Assembly: GCF_002770725.1 (NCBI RefSeq)
Contig: NZ_NQVN01000001.1
Coordinates: 620,001 to 684,000 of the forward strand
Origin: Pleomorphomonas carboxyditropha
GTDB lineage: Bacteria; Pseudomonadota; Alphaproteobacteria; Rhizobiales; Pleomorphomonadaceae
DNA: 64,000 bases
Direction of reading: 5' to 3'
The notes beneath the pieces are model-generated. The model saw only the letters and a list, made by a program, of their open reading frames with translations, ran no database searches and had not been told where the DNA came from. Positions 51,824-61,041 of this stretch are shown here, piece after piece (position 1 is the first letter of the stretch; each line of letters begins with the position of its first letter). A program made the translations under genes and the position numbers.

Positions 51824-53076
51824 CCGCCACACCGCGCCAGCGCAAGAGCCGTCGCGGCCTGATCCTCCTCGTGGCGCTGGTCGTCGCGGCGGCGGTCGGC
51901 TATTTCGTCAAGGTCCGCTACTACACGACACCGGCCGTCACCATGATGACCGCCAGCGTCGCCCGCGGCAGCATCGAGGAGACGGTGCTGGCCACCGGCC
52001 AGCTCCGGCCGGTGAAGCTGGTCGCCGTCGGCGCCCAGGCGTCCGGCCGGATCACCTCGCTGCATGTCGAGCTCGGCGCGCAGGTCAAGGCGGGCGACCT
52101 CATCGCCGAGATCGATTCGGCCACCCAGCAGAACAACCTCAAGACGGCCGAGGCGTCGCTCGCCAACATCCACGCCCAGCGTGCCGAGAAGGAGGCCTCG
52201 CTGACGCTGGCCCGCCAAACGCTGGCCCGCCAGCGGGACATGGCCTCGCAGAACGCCGTCGCCCGCGCCGACCTCGAGAGCGCCGAGGCGGACGTCAAGA
52301 CCACCGAGGCGCAGATCGCCTCGCTCGACGCCCAGATCGAGTCGGCCGAGGTGGAGGTGGAGACGGCCAAGGTCAATCTCGGCTATACCCGCATCACCGC
52401 GCCGATCGACGGCACGGTGCTGGCCATCGTCAGCCAGGCCGGCCAGACGGTCAACGCCTCCCAGTCGACGCCGACCATCGTCGTGCTGGGACAGCTCGAC
52501 ACCATGACGGTGCGCGCCGAGATATCGGAGGCCGACATCGTCCACGTGAAGCCGGGCCAGAAGGTCTACTTCACCGTCATCGGCGATCCCGAACACCGCT
52601 ACGACGCGGCGCTGGAAAGCATCGATCCGGCGCCGGAATCGATCCGCAGCGACGCGGCCATCGCCTCGTCGAGCTCGTCCTCGTCTTCGTCGACGAGCTC
52701 GTCGTCCACCTCGGCCATCTATTATTACGGCAATTTCGACGTGCCCAATCCGGACGGCAGTCTGCGGACCTACATGACCGCCGAGGTGAACATCGTGCTC
52801 GGCAGCGCCGAAAACGTCCTGACGGTGCCGGCGGCCGCGCTGGGCAACCGCGATCGGGACGGGAAATACAGCGTCAAGGTGCTGAATGCCGACGGCAGCA
52901 CGGCGGAGCGCCGCGTCGAGATCGGCCTCAACGACAAGGTCAACGCCGAGGTGAAATCCGGCCTCGAGGAGGGCGACAAGGTGGTGACCGGCGAGATGAC
53001 CGCCGCCCAGCGGTCGGCCTCCGCCGCGTCGATGAGGCTCGGCCGTGGCGGCGGCGGGCCGCCGCCGGGGATGTGA
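51820..53076 (+). CDS. macA: MacA-like periplasmic adaptor subunit
   Basis: A 418-residue membrane fusion protein with an N-terminal anchor helix (about 13-30). Order: lipoyl half (VGAQASGRITSLHVELGAQVKAGDLIAEID), coiled-coil hairpin (about 98-185), second lipoyl half (GYTRITAPIDGTVLAIV), beta-barrel and membrane-proximal domains. It links MacB to the outer-membrane factor. A run of about 16 Ser/Thr residues (around 283-299) interrupts the beta-barrel region and is unusual. Translation is coupled to the MFS gene by ATGA; macB follows by 3 bases. Confidence 0.9.
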   Translation: MTATPRQRKSRRGLILLVALVVAAAVGYFVKVRYYTTPAVTMMTASVARGSIEETVLATGQLRPVKLVAVGAQASGRITSLHVELGAQVKAGDLIAEIDSATQQNNLKTAEASLANIHAQRAEKEASLTLARQTLARQRDMASQNAVARADLESAEADVKTTEAQIASLDAQIESAEVEVETAKVNLGYTRITAPIDGTVLAIVSQAGQTVNASQSTPTIVVLGQLDTMTVRAEISEADIVHVKPGQKVYFTVIGDPEHRYDAALESIDPAPESIRSDAAIASSSSSSSSSTSSSSTSAIYYYGNFDVPNPDGSLRTYMTAEVNIVLGSAENVLTVPAAALGNRDRDGKYSVKVLNADGSTAERRVEIGLNDKVNAEVKSGLEEGDKVVTGEMTAAQRSASAASMRLGRGGGGPPPGM

Positions 53077-53079
53077 GCC

Positions 53080-55041
53080 ATGGCCGAGCTCATCCGGCTG
53101 GAAAAGCTGCGGCGCGAATTCCCGTCCGGCGAGGACACGATCACCGTGCTGAAGGACCTCGACCTGGTGATCGAGGCCGGCGAGATGGTGGCGATCGTCG
53201 GCGCCTCCGGCTCCGGCAAGTCGACGCTGATGAACATCCTCGGCTGCCTCGACCGGGCGACCGCCGGCAGCTACCGCATCTCCGGGCGGGAAACGGCCAT
53301 GCTCGAGCCGGACGAGCTCGCCGCCCTCCGGCGCGAGCATTTCGGCTTCATCTTCCAGCGCTACCACCTGCTCGGCGAGCTCGACGCGCTCGCCAACGTG
53401 GAGATCCCCGCCATCTACGCCGGCATGACGCCGCGCGACCGGCGGGCGCGCGCCGCGGATCTGCTCGACCGGCTCGGCATGAGCGACCGCACCGATCACC
53501 GGCCGGGGCAGCTCTCCGGCGGCCAGCAGCAGCGCGTCTCGATCGCCCGCGCCCTGATGAACGGCGCCAACGTCATCCTCGCCGACGAGCCGACCGGCGC
53601 CCTCGACAAGCATTCCGGCGAGGAGGTGCTGCGCATCCTCGAGGAGCTGAACGCCGAGGGCAAGACGATCATCATCGTCACCCACGACATGAACGTGGCG
53701 AGCCGCGCCCGCCGCATCATCGAGATTTCCGACGGCGTCATCATCTCCGACCGTGCCAACGCGCCGGAACGGCCGGCTCCCGCTCCGGTGGCGACCGCCG
53801 CCGCCGAGCAGACGCGGCGCGGCGGCTACCTGCGCTCGCTGGCCGACCGCTTCAAGGAGGCGTTGCGCATGGCGGTGCTGGCCATGGCGGCGCACCGCCT
53901 CAGGACCTTCCTGACCATGCTCGGCATCATCATCGGCATCGCCTCGGTGGTGTCGGTGGTGGCGATCGGCCAGGGCACGCAGCAGCAGGTGCTCGCCAAC
54001 ATCTCCAACCTCGGCACCAACACGCTGGAGATCTTCGCCGGCCGCAGCTTCGGCGACACGCGCTCGGCCCGCATCACCACGCTGGTGGTGGCCGACGCCG
54101 AGGCGCTGGCCCGGCAGAGCTACGTCGCCGCCGTCACCCCCACCGTCTCCACCAGCGCGACGCTGCGCGTCGGCTCGCAGGAGGCGAGCGCGCTGGTCAA
54201 CGGCGTCGGCGAGCAGTATTTCGCGGCGCGCGGCACCAAGCTCGCCGAGGGCAGCTTCTTCGATGCGGCGTCGGTGCGCAACCGGGCGACCGACGTGGTC
54301 ATCGACGAGAATACCCGCAAGACGCTGTTTGCCGACGGCGCGAGCTCGCCGGTGGGGCAGGTGCTGCTGATCGGCAACGTGCCGGCCCGCATCGTCGGCG
54401 TGACGCAGCCGCAGCAGGGCGGCTTCGGCTCCAGCCAGAACCTCTCCGTCTACCTGCCGTACACGACGGTGCAGACCCGCTTCCTCGGCACCATGTCGCT
54501 GCGCTCGATCACCGTGCGCGTCGCCGACGAGGTCGACACCAGCCTCGCCGAGCAGGACGTGACGCGCTTCCTGACCCAGCGCCACGGCAGCCAGGACTTC
54601 TTCATCCTCAACACCGACGACATCCGCCAGACGATCACCTCGACGACGCAGATGCTGACGCTGCTGATCGCCGCCATCGCCGTCATCTCGCTGGTGGTCG
54701 GCGGCATCGGCGTCATGAACATCATGCTGGTGTCGGTGTCGGAACGGGTGAGCGAGATCGGCGTGCGCATGGCGGTCGGCGCCCGGCAGGGCGACATATT
54801 GCAGCAGTTCCTGATCGAAGCGGTGCTGGTGTGCCTGATCGGCGGCCTTTGCGGCATCGGCGCCGCCTTCGGCATCGGCCAACTGGTGCAAGCTCTCTCA
54901 AGCGATTTCACGCTGATCTATTCGACCACCTCGATCGTCGCCGCCTGCGTCTGCTCGACGCTGATCGGCGTCGTCTTCGGCTTCCTGCCGGCCCGCAACG
55001 CCTCCCGGCTCGACCCCGTGGTGGCGCTGTCGCGCGATTGA
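53080..55041 (+). CDS. macB: MacB-like ABC exporter (ATPase-permease fusion)
   Basis: A 653-residue MacB. The N-terminal ATPase has Walker [10 protein letters not shown] (41-49), signature QLSGGQQQR and Walker [14 protein letters not shown]. The first membrane helix ([24 protein letters not shown]) is followed by a large periplasmic domain, and three helices end the protein ([19 protein letters not shown] onward). MacAB-TolC systems export macrolides, lipopeptides, heme precursors or toxins; the cargo here is not known. A probable terminator follows. Confidence 0.93.
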   Translation: MAELIRLEKLRREFPSGEDTITVLKDLDLVIEAGEMVAIVGASGSGKSTLMNILGCLDRATAGSYRISGRETAMLEPDELAALRREHFGFIFQRYHLLGELDALANVEIPAIYAGMTPRDRRARAADLLDRLGMSDRTDHRPGQLSGGQQQRVSIARALMNGANVILADEPTGALDKHSGEEVLRILEELNAEGKTIIIVTHDMNVASRARRIIEISDGVIISDRANAPERPAPAPVATAAAEQTRRGGYLRSLADRFKEALRMAVLAMAAHRLRTFLTMLGIIIGIASVVSVVAIGQGTQQQVLANISNLGTNTLEIFAGRSFGDTRSARITTLVVADAEALARQSYVAAVTPTVSTSATLRVGSQEASALVNGVGEQYFAARGTKLAEGSFFDAASVRNRATDVVIDENTRKTLFADGASSPVGQVLLIGNVPARIVGVTQPQQGGFGSSQNLSVYLPYTTVQTRFLGTMSLRSITVRVADEVDTSLAEQDVTRFLTQRHGSQDFFILNTDDIRQTITSTTQMLTLLIAAIAVISLVVGGIGVMNIMLVSVSERVSEIGVRMAVGARQGDILQQFLIEAVLVCLIGGLCGIGAAFGIGQLVQALSSDFTLIYSTTSIVAACVCSTLIGVVFGFLPARNASRLDPVVALSRD

Positions 55042-55080
55042 GGAGTAGCCGCAGGGATATTTCCGGCGGAGCTCCTTTTT
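55042..55080 (+). terminator. Probable terminator after macB
   Basis: GGAG (55042-55045) with CTCC (55072-55075), and CCGC with GCGG inside, form an imperfect stem followed by TTTTT at 55076-55080. Confidence 0.55.
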
Positions 55081-55084
55081 GCGG

Positions 55085-55162
55085 TCCTACGTCTCGGTGT
55101 AGGAACAGAATTATATAATGAAAACATATATATAGATTGTTATCCTACGCGAAGGCGTAGGA
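55085..55162. repeat. Paired TCCTAC hairpins around an AT-rich core
   Basis: TCCTAC/GTAGGA (55085-55090, 55099-55104) and TCCTACGC/GCGTAGGA (55143-55150, 55155-55162) flank a 38-base AT-rich segment (55105-55142) unlike the surrounding DNA. The arms can also pair with each other. Function unknown. Confidence 0.55.
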
Positions 55163-55232
55163 CCTCGGGCAGGAAAAGGCGCCACGCGGATATCGAAGGC
55201 CTGTTTCCGGATGCAGCAGTTTTATTCGTAAA

Positions 55233-55268
55233 TCAGTCGATTGACTGAATTGCTGGCGGGTGTAGAGT
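55233..55268 (+). promoter_or_regulatory. cecR-type operator and promoter
   Basis: The palindrome TCAGTCGATTGACTGA (55233-55248, 6-bp arms) overlaps a -35 box TTGACT (55241-55246); a 16-base spacer leads to TAGAGT (55263-55268) as -10. It lies just before the TetR gene, the standard place for autorepression. Confidence 0.65.
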
Positions 55269-55275
55269 GAAGGGC

Positions 55276-55980
55276 ATGACGAAGGCACCTTCCACCCGTT
55301 CCGCCGGCGATGCCGCCAGCCCCGACGGCACGCGCGAAAAGCTCCTCCTGGCCGCGCTCGAACTGTTCGGCCGATACGGCTTCGAGGGCATCTCGACGCG
55401 CAAGCTCGCCGAGCGGGCGGGCGTCAACCTCCAGGCGATCAACTACTATTTCGGCAACAAGCGCGGCCTCTACAACGCCGTCGCCGACTATCTGATCGAG
55501 CGGCTGCAGATGCGCCTCGGCGAGCGGCGACGCATGGTGCTCGATCGCTTTGCCGAAGCGCAATCCGGCGGCCGGCCGATCGACGCCCCGGAGGCGCGCG
55601 CCATCCTGACCATGCTCGGCGAATCCATGCTGACGCTGTTCGCCGACGACGAGTCGGCCGTCTGGGTGCGCTACATGGTGCGCGAGCAGGCCGAGCCGAC
55701 CGAGGCCTACGACCGCATCTACGCGGGTTTCATGCAGCCGGTGCTCGCCGCCGCCCGCCATCTGGTCGGCATTCTCCTCGAAGCCGATCCCTTGTCCGAG
55801 CGGGTGCGGCTCCGGACGCTGTCGCTGGTCGGCTCGCTGATCATCTATCGCGTCGACCGGGCCACCATCCTGCGCGAGATGGGCTGGTCGGCGGTCGGTC
55901 CCGAGGAAATCGCCGCGATCCGCGGCATCGCCGCCGATCTGGTCGCCGGCATCCGTCCCAGCGGGGAAAGCGCAGCATGA
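55276..55980 (+). CDS. cecR: CecR-like TetR regulator
   Basis: A 234-residue TetR-family repressor. The DNA-binding half has [19 protein letters not shown] and [23 protein letters not shown]. The C-terminal half ([18 protein letters not shown]..., [20 protein letters not shown]) is of the DUF1956 type found in E. coli CecR (YbiH), which represses the ybhGFSR operon. The same gene order follows here, so the assignment is strong. ATG at 55276; stop overlaps the next start by 4 bases. Confidence 0.88.
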   Translation: MTKAPSTRSAGDAASPDGTREKLLLAALELFGRYGFEGISTRKLAERAGVNLQAINYYFGNKRGLYNAVADYLIERLQMRLGERRRMVLDRFAEAQSGGRPIDAPEARAILTMLGESMLTLFADDESAVWVRYMVREQAEPTEAYDRIYAGFMQPVLAAARHLVGILLEADPLSERVRLRTLSLVGSLIIYRVDRATILREMGWSAVGPEEIAAIRGIAADLVAGIRPSGESAA

Positions 55981-56990
55981 ACAAGATCGTCCCCGTCGTC
56001 CTGCTCGTTGCCGCCGCCGGTGCCGCCGCCGCCTGGTACTGGGGCGTGCCGCAGCGCTACGGCTACCTCCTGCCGGCGCCGCCGACGCAGGAGATCTACG
56101 GCAACGTCGACATCCGCCAGGTATCGCTCGGCTTCCGGGTCGGCGGCCGGCTCGCCGCGGTGGCGGTGGAGGAGGGCGACGCGGTGAAGACCGGCGATGT
56201 GCTGGCCCGCCTCGATGCCGGTCCCTACGAGATCGCCGTCCGCGCCGCCGAGGAGAACGTCGCGGCGCTCGGGGCGACGCTCGACAAGCTCAAGGCGGGC
56301 GCCCGTCCGTCGGAGATCGAGCAGGCGCGCGCCGCCTACGAGGAACAGGTCGCCAGCCTCGCCAATGCCGAGCAGGCGCTTTCGCGCGCCGGGCAGTTGC
56401 GCAGCCAGGGCACCGTCGCCCAGTCGAACCTCGATGCGGCGACCGCCACCAGGGATATGGCGAGCGCCCGCGTCGCCAGCGCCAAGGCGGCGCTCGCCCT
56501 GATCGAGGAGGGCAGCCGGGCCGAAGACATCGCCGGTGCCGAGGCGCAGTTGCGCGCCGCCGAGGCGCAGCTCGACAGCGCCCGCACCTCGCTCGCCGAC
56601 ACCGAGCTGAAGGCGCCGGCCGATGGGGTGATCCTGTCGCGCGTCAGCGAGCCGGGCGCCATCGTTGCCTCGTCGACCAACGTGCTGGTGCTGGCGCTGA
56701 CCGAGCCGGTGTGGGTGCGCGCCTATGTCTCGGAAGCGGACCTCGGCCGCGTCCATCCCGGGCTGAAGGTCAAGGTCACGTCCGACGGCACGACGGGCGC
56801 CGGCTACCAAGGGCAGGTGGGCTTCATCTCGCCGGTGGCGGAATTCACGCCGAAGTCGGTCGAGACGCCGGATCTCCGCACCGACCTCGTCTATCGCCTG
56901 CGCATCATCGTCGACCATCCGGGCAAGGACCTGAGGCAGGGCATGCCGGTTACCGTTCATCTGCCGCCCTCGGCAAGCGAGGCAAGATGA
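55977..56990 (+). CDS. ybhG: HlyD/YbhG-like membrane fusion protein
   Basis: A 337-residue adaptor with an N-terminal anchor (about 4-20). [41 protein letters not shown] is the first lipoyl half, the coiled coil spans about 80-195, and [20 protein letters not shown] is the second. It is expected to bridge the YbhFSR ABC exporter to an outer-membrane factor, perhaps the NodT-type protein encoded at 49080. Confidence 0.9.
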   Translation: MNKIVPVVLLVAAAGAAAAWYWGVPQRYGYLLPAPPTQEIYGNVDIRQVSLGFRVGGRLAAVAVEEGDAVKTGDVLARLDAGPYEIAVRAAEENVAALGATLDKLKAGARPSEIEQARAAYEEQVASLANAEQALSRAGQLRSQGTVAQSNLDAATATRDMASARVASAKAALALIEEGSRAEDIAGAEAQLRAAEAQLDSARTSLADTELKAPADGVILSRVSEPGAIVASSTNVLVLALTEPVWVRAYVSEADLGRVHPGLKVKVTSDGTTGAGYQGQVGFISPVAEFTPKSVETPDLRTDLVYRLRIIVDHPGKDLRQGMPVTVHLPPSASEAR

Positions 56991-58741
56991 GCACCGTCGC
57001 CGACGACGGCGGCGCGTCCGTCCTCGTTCGTCTCGACGGCGTCACAAAGCGCTTCGGCGACGGGCCGCCGGCCCTCGACGACGTTTCGGGCGACATCCGC
57101 GGCGGCGAGATCACCGGCCTCGTCGGCCCGGACGGCGCCGGCAAGACGACGCTGATCCGCCTGATGACCGGACTGATGCAGCCCGAGGCCGGCCGCGTCG
57201 TCGTGCTCGACCACGACGCGCGCACCGAGGCGCCGGCCATCCAGGCGGCGATCGGCTACATGCCGCAGCGGTTCGGTCTCTACGAGGATCTTTCGGTTCA
57301 GGAGAACCTCGATCTTTATGCCGACATGCGCGGCCTGCCGCGCCGCGAGCGGCCGGCCGTCTTCGACGAGCTCCTGACGTTCACCGACCTCAAGCGCTTC
57401 ACCGATCGCCTGGCCGGCAAGCTGTCCGGCGGCATGAAGCAGAAGCTCGGCCTCGCCTGCGCGCTGATCCGCAAGCCGCGCCTGCTGCTGCTCGACGAAC
57501 CGGGCGTCGGCGTCGATCCGATCTCGCGGCGCGAACTTTGGAAGATGGTGGAGAACCTCACCGCCGAGGGCATCGGCGTCGTCTGGTCGACCGCCTATCT
57601 CGACGAGGCGGAGGCCTGCGACCACGTCCTGCTGATGAATGCCGGCAAGCTGCTCTACGCCGGCACGCCGTCCGGCCTGACCGACCGCGTCGAGGGGCGG
57701 GTGCGGCGGCTCACCGGCATCGACGGCAGCCGCCGCCGGCTGCTCGCCCGCCTTCTCGACGACGACAAGGTGGTCGACGGCGTCATCCAGGGCGAAGCGA
57801 TCCGGCTGGTTCTGGCGAGCGAAGGCGATGCCGAGGGCGTCGCCAGGGCGGCGGGGGGCGAGGCCGATCATCTCGTTGCCGCGACGCCGCGCTTCGAGGA
57901 CGCCTTCGTCGACATGCTGGGCGGTGGTCCGAGCGGCCGCTCGGCGCTGGCCGAAGCGCAGGCGCCGCGCGAGACGGGCAACGGCCGACCGGTGATCGAG
58001 GCGCGCGGCCTCACCAAGCGCTTCGGCGATTTCACCGCCGCCGACCGCATCAGCTTCGATATTCCGCGCGGCCAGATCTTCGGCCTGCTCGGCCCCAACG
58101 GCGCCGGCAAGTCCACCACCTTCAAGATGCTGTGCGGCCTTTTGAAGCCGACCGAGGGCGAGGGCAGGGTGGCCGGCTTCGATCTCCGCCGCGACGCCGC
58201 CGAGGCGCGCAACCGGCTCGGCTACATGGCGCAGAAGTTCTCGCTCTACGGCGATCTCTCGGTCGGCCAGAACCTCGATTTCTTCGCCGGCGTCTATGGC
58301 CTCGCCGGTGCGCGTCGCCGGGAGCGCATCGCCCTGATGCTCGACATCTTCGATCTCACGCCGCAAGCGGCCATGTCGGCCAAGGACCTGCCGCTCGGCC
58401 TCAAGCAGCGCCTGGCGCTGGCCGCCGCCGTCATGCACGAGCCGGAGGCGCTGTTCCTCGACGAGCCGACGTCGGGCGTCGATCCGATCACCCGCCGCGA
58501 GTTCTGGACGCATATCAATGGCCTCGTCGAGAAGGGGGTGACGGTGCTGGTCACCACCCATTTCATGGACGAGGCGGAATACTGCGACCGCATCTCGCTG
58601 ATCTATCGCGGCAGGTCGATCGCCCTCGGCTCGCCGGACGAACTCAAGGCCAAGGTGGCGACCGCCGATCGGCCCGATCCCACCATGGAGGACGCCTTCA
58701 TCGCGCTGATCGAGGCGAGCGAACGGGAGGCCGCCGCATGA
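56987..58741 (+). CDS. ybhF: YbhF-like ABC exporter ATPase with two nucleotide-binding domains
   Basis: A 584-residue tandem ATPase. Domain 1: Walker [10 protein letters not shown] (47-55), signature LSGGMKQK, Walker [14 protein letters not shown]. Domain 2: Walker [10 protein letters not shown], a signature changed to LPLGLKQR, Walker [14 protein letters not shown] and switch His in [10 protein letters not shown]. In domain 1 the switch position reads [10 protein letters not shown], with Ala in place of His, so that site may be impaired. It couples to the two ABC-2 permeases downstream; all junctions are overlapping or within 1 base. Confidence 0.92.
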   Translation: MSTVADDGGASVLVRLDGVTKRFGDGPPALDDVSGDIRGGEITGLVGPDGAGKTTLIRLMTGLMQPEAGRVVVLDHDARTEAPAIQAAIGYMPQRFGLYEDLSVQENLDLYADMRGLPRRERPAVFDELLTFTDLKRFTDRLAGKLSGGMKQKLGLACALIRKPRLLLLDEPGVGVDPISRRELWKMVENLTAEGIGVVWSTAYLDEAEACDHVLLMNAGKLLYAGTPSGLTDRVEGRVRRLTGIDGSRRRLLARLLDDDKVVDGVIQGEAIRLVLASEGDAEGVARAAGGEADHLVAATPRFEDAFVDMLGGGPSGRSALAEAQAPRETGNGRPVIEARGLTKRFGDFTAADRISFDIPRGQIFGLLGPNGAGKSTTFKMLCGLLKPTEGEGRVAGFDLRRDAAEARNRLGYMAQKFSLYGDLSVGQNLDFFAGVYGLAGARRRERIALMLDIFDLTPQAAMSAKDLPLGLKQRLALAAAVMHEPEALFLDEPTSGVDPITRREFWTHINGLVEKGVTVLVTTHFMDEAEYCDRISLIYRGRSIALGSPDELKAKVATADRPDPTMEDAFIALIEASEREAAA

Positions 58742-59868
58742 ACGCCCATCGCCGCGGCCGGGCGCGCCGCCTCGTCGCGCTGATCCGCAAGGAAAGCTTC
58801 CAGATCGTCCGCGACCCCTCCAGCATCCTGATCGCGCTGGTGCTGCCGCTGATCCTGCTGTTCCTGTTCGGCTACGGCGTGTCGCTCGATACCACGCGGA
58901 CGCGCGTCGGCCTCGTGCTCGAGGAGACGACGCCGGTCACGCTCGATCTGGCGGCGAGTTTCCAGAACTCCCGCTATTTCGACGTGACGGTGGGTCGCGA
59001 CCGGCGCGAGTTCGCCGAGGACCTGGTCGAGAGCCGCATCGGCGGCATCCTCGTCATACCCGGCGGTTTCACCGCCGACCTCACGGCCGCCCGCCATCCG
59101 GTGGTGCAGGTGATCGTCGATGGCGCCGATCCCAACACGGCCAGCTTCGTGCAGAACTACGCGGCCGGCACCGTCTCCACCTGGGAGGCGCAGCGGGCGG
59201 CCGAGCGGGCGCTGACGGCAACACCGCTCGGCGTCCAGCAGCGCTTCTGGTTCAATCCGGAGCTCAAGAGCCGCTATTTCCTGGTGCCGGGCTCGATCAG
59301 CATCGTCATGACGCTGGTCGGCACGCTGCTCACCTCGATGGTGATCGCCCGCGAATGGGAACGCGGCACCATGGAGGCGATGATGGCGACGCCGGTCACC
59401 GCCTGGGAACTGCTGGCCGGCAAGATCGTTCCCTATTTCCTGCTCGGCCTCGGTTCGATGAGCCTCTGCGTCGTCCTCGCCGTATTGCTGTTCGACGTGC
59501 CGTTCCGGGGATCGATCCTGGCGCTCTACGCGCTGTCGGCCGCCTTCCTGATGCCGGCGCTCGGGCAGGGGTTCCTGATCTCGGCGGTCACCAAGAACCA
59601 GTTTCTCGCCTCCCAACTGGCGCTTCTGTCGGGCTTCCTGCCAAGCTTCCTGCTGTCCGGCTTCATCTTCGAGATCAACTCGATGCCGCTGGTGATCCAG
59701 TACGTCTCGCTGATCGTGCCGGCCCGCTACCTGATCCCCAGCCTGCAATCGGTGTTCCTGGCCGGCGATATCTGGCCGATGTTCCTCCGCTCGATCCTGA
59801 TCCTGGTCGGCTTCGGCGTCGTCCTGTTCGCCGTCGCCATCCGCAAGACCGCCAAGAGGATCGCCTGA
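58738..59868 (+). CDS. ybhS: YbhS-like ABC-2 permease
   Basis: A 376-residue permease with one N-terminal helix (about 29-49), a periplasmic domain (about 50-180) and five C-terminal helices. ALIRKESFQIVRDPSSILIALVLP and REWERGTMEAMMATPVTAWELLAGK are typical ABC-2 segments. It pairs with the YbhR-like permease. Together with YbhF the E. coli system affects cefoperazone and chloramphenicol tolerance. Confidence 0.9.
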   Translation: MNAHRRGRARRLVALIRKESFQIVRDPSSILIALVLPLILLFLFGYGVSLDTTRTRVGLVLEETTPVTLDLAASFQNSRYFDVTVGRDRREFAEDLVESRIGGILVIPGGFTADLTAARHPVVQVIVDGADPNTASFVQNYAAGTVSTWEAQRAAERALTATPLGVQQRFWFNPELKSRYFLVPGSISIVMTLVGTLLTSMVIAREWERGTMEAMMATPVTAWELLAGKIVPYFLLGLGSMSLCVVLAVLLFDVPFRGSILALYALSAAFLMPALGQGFLISAVTKNQFLASQLALLSGFLPSFLLSGFIFEINSMPLVIQYVSLIVPARYLIPSLQSVFLAGDIWPMFLRSILILVGFGVVLFAVAIRKTAKRIA

Positions 59869-59869
59869 C

Positions 59870-60982
59870 ATGGGCTTGACCCGCCTCCTCGCCCTGGTTC
59901 GCAAGGAATTTCTCGCCCTCTTCCGCGACCCGAAGAGCCGCATCGTGCTGATTGCGCCGCCCGTGCTGCAATTGCTGGTGTTTTCCTACGCGGCGACGCT
60001 GGAGGTGCGGAACATCGACGTCATGGCGCTCAACCGCGACGCCGGCCATTGGGGCGCCGAACTCATCAGCCGCATCGAGGCGTCGCCGCAGTTCCGCATG
60101 GTCCGGCGTACGGATGATCCGGCCGTGCTCCGCGAGGCGATCGACCGCGAGCGGGTGATCGCCGCCGTCGAGATCGGACCGGATTTCTCGCGCGACATCG
60201 AGGCCGGCGCGACCGCCGACGTGGCGGTCCTCCTCGACGGCCGGCGTTCCAATGCGTCGCAGATCGTCTCCGGCTACATCTCGTCCATTGCGGCGGGCCT
60301 TGCTGCCGACACGCCGGCCGGGCAGCGGCTCGCTGCCGTCCGCGTCGGCACGGTGGCGCGCAATTGGTTCAATCCCAACCTCGAATTCAAGTGGTTCATG
60401 GTGCCCGGCCTCGTCGCGTCGATCGCCATGCTGGTGGGGCTCCTGGTGACGGCGCTCTCCATCGCCCGTGAACGCGAGCTCGGCACCTTCGACCAGTTGA
60501 TGGTGTCGCCGCTCAGGACGCACGAGATCCTGATCGGCAAGGTGATCCCGCCGATCCTGATCGGCTTCGTGCACATCACGCTGTTCATTGTCGCCGCCGT
60601 CTGGATCTTCGACATTCCGCTGCGCGGGTCGGTGCTCGCCCTCTATGGCGCCGCCTTCTTCTACCTGATCTCGCTGGTCGGCTTCGGCCTGTTCATCTCG
60701 GCGCTGGCGGCGACGCAGCAGCAGGCCATTCTCGGCGCCTTCCTGTTCCTGGCGCCGGCCATGCTGCTTTCCGGCTTCGCCACGCCGATCGCCAACATGC
60801 CGGAATGGCTGCAGGTGCTCACCTACGTCAATCCGCTCCGCTATTTCCTGGTGATCGTGCGCGGCGTGTTCCTGAAGGAAATCCCGCTCGCCGAGATCGT
60901 CGCCGAGACGGCACCGATGGCGCTGATCGCCGCGGTGACATTGCCGGCCGCCGGCTGGCTGTTCCGCAGCCGGCTCGAGTGA
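59870..60982 (+). CDS. ybhR: YbhR-like ABC-2 permease
   Basis: A 370-residue permease of the same layout as the previous one: LVRKEFLALFRDPKSRIVLIAPP at the start, a periplasmic domain, and REREELGTFDQL-type loop (ARERELGTFDQLMVSPLRTHEILIGK) before five helices. PAMLLSGFATPIANMPEWLQ and NPLRYFLVIVRGVFLK are conserved near the end. One base separates it from ybhS. It is the last gene of the export operon. Confidence 0.9.
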   Translation: MGLTRLLALVRKEFLALFRDPKSRIVLIAPPVLQLLVFSYAATLEVRNIDVMALNRDAGHWGAELISRIEASPQFRMVRRTDDPAVLREAIDRERVIAAVEIGPDFSRDIEAGATADVAVLLDGRRSNASQIVSGYISSIAAGLAADTPAGQRLAAVRVGTVARNWFNPNLEFKWFMVPGLVASIAMLVGLLVTALSIARERELGTFDQLMVSPLRTHEILIGKVIPPILIGFVHITLFIVAAVWIFDIPLRGSVLALYGAAFFYLISLVGFGLFISALAATQQQAILGAFLFLAPAMLLSGFATPIANMPEWLQVLTYVNPLRYFLVIVRGVFLKEIPLAEIVAETAPMALIAAVTLPAAGWLFRSRLE

Positions 60983-60994
60983 GACGAAAGGGAA

Positions 60995-61017
60995 GCGGCG
61001 GCCGGGGAGGCCGCCGC
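60995..61017. terminator. GC hairpin between ybhR and the chemotaxis receptor gene
   Basis: A perfect 9-bp stem (GCGGCGGCC / GGCCGCCGC) with a GGGGA loop lies between two convergent genes. There is no T-run, so termination efficiency is doubtful. Confidence 0.4.
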
Positions 61018-61041
61018 GAGGTTGCTGCCGAAGTCCGCCTG

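Noticed and set aside
51799-54891. A 1030-codon open frame on the minus strand across macA and macB
   Set aside because: It is antisense to two well-supported genes, has low-complexity His/Arg/Asp-rich composition and no domain. High GC removes stop codons in this frame.
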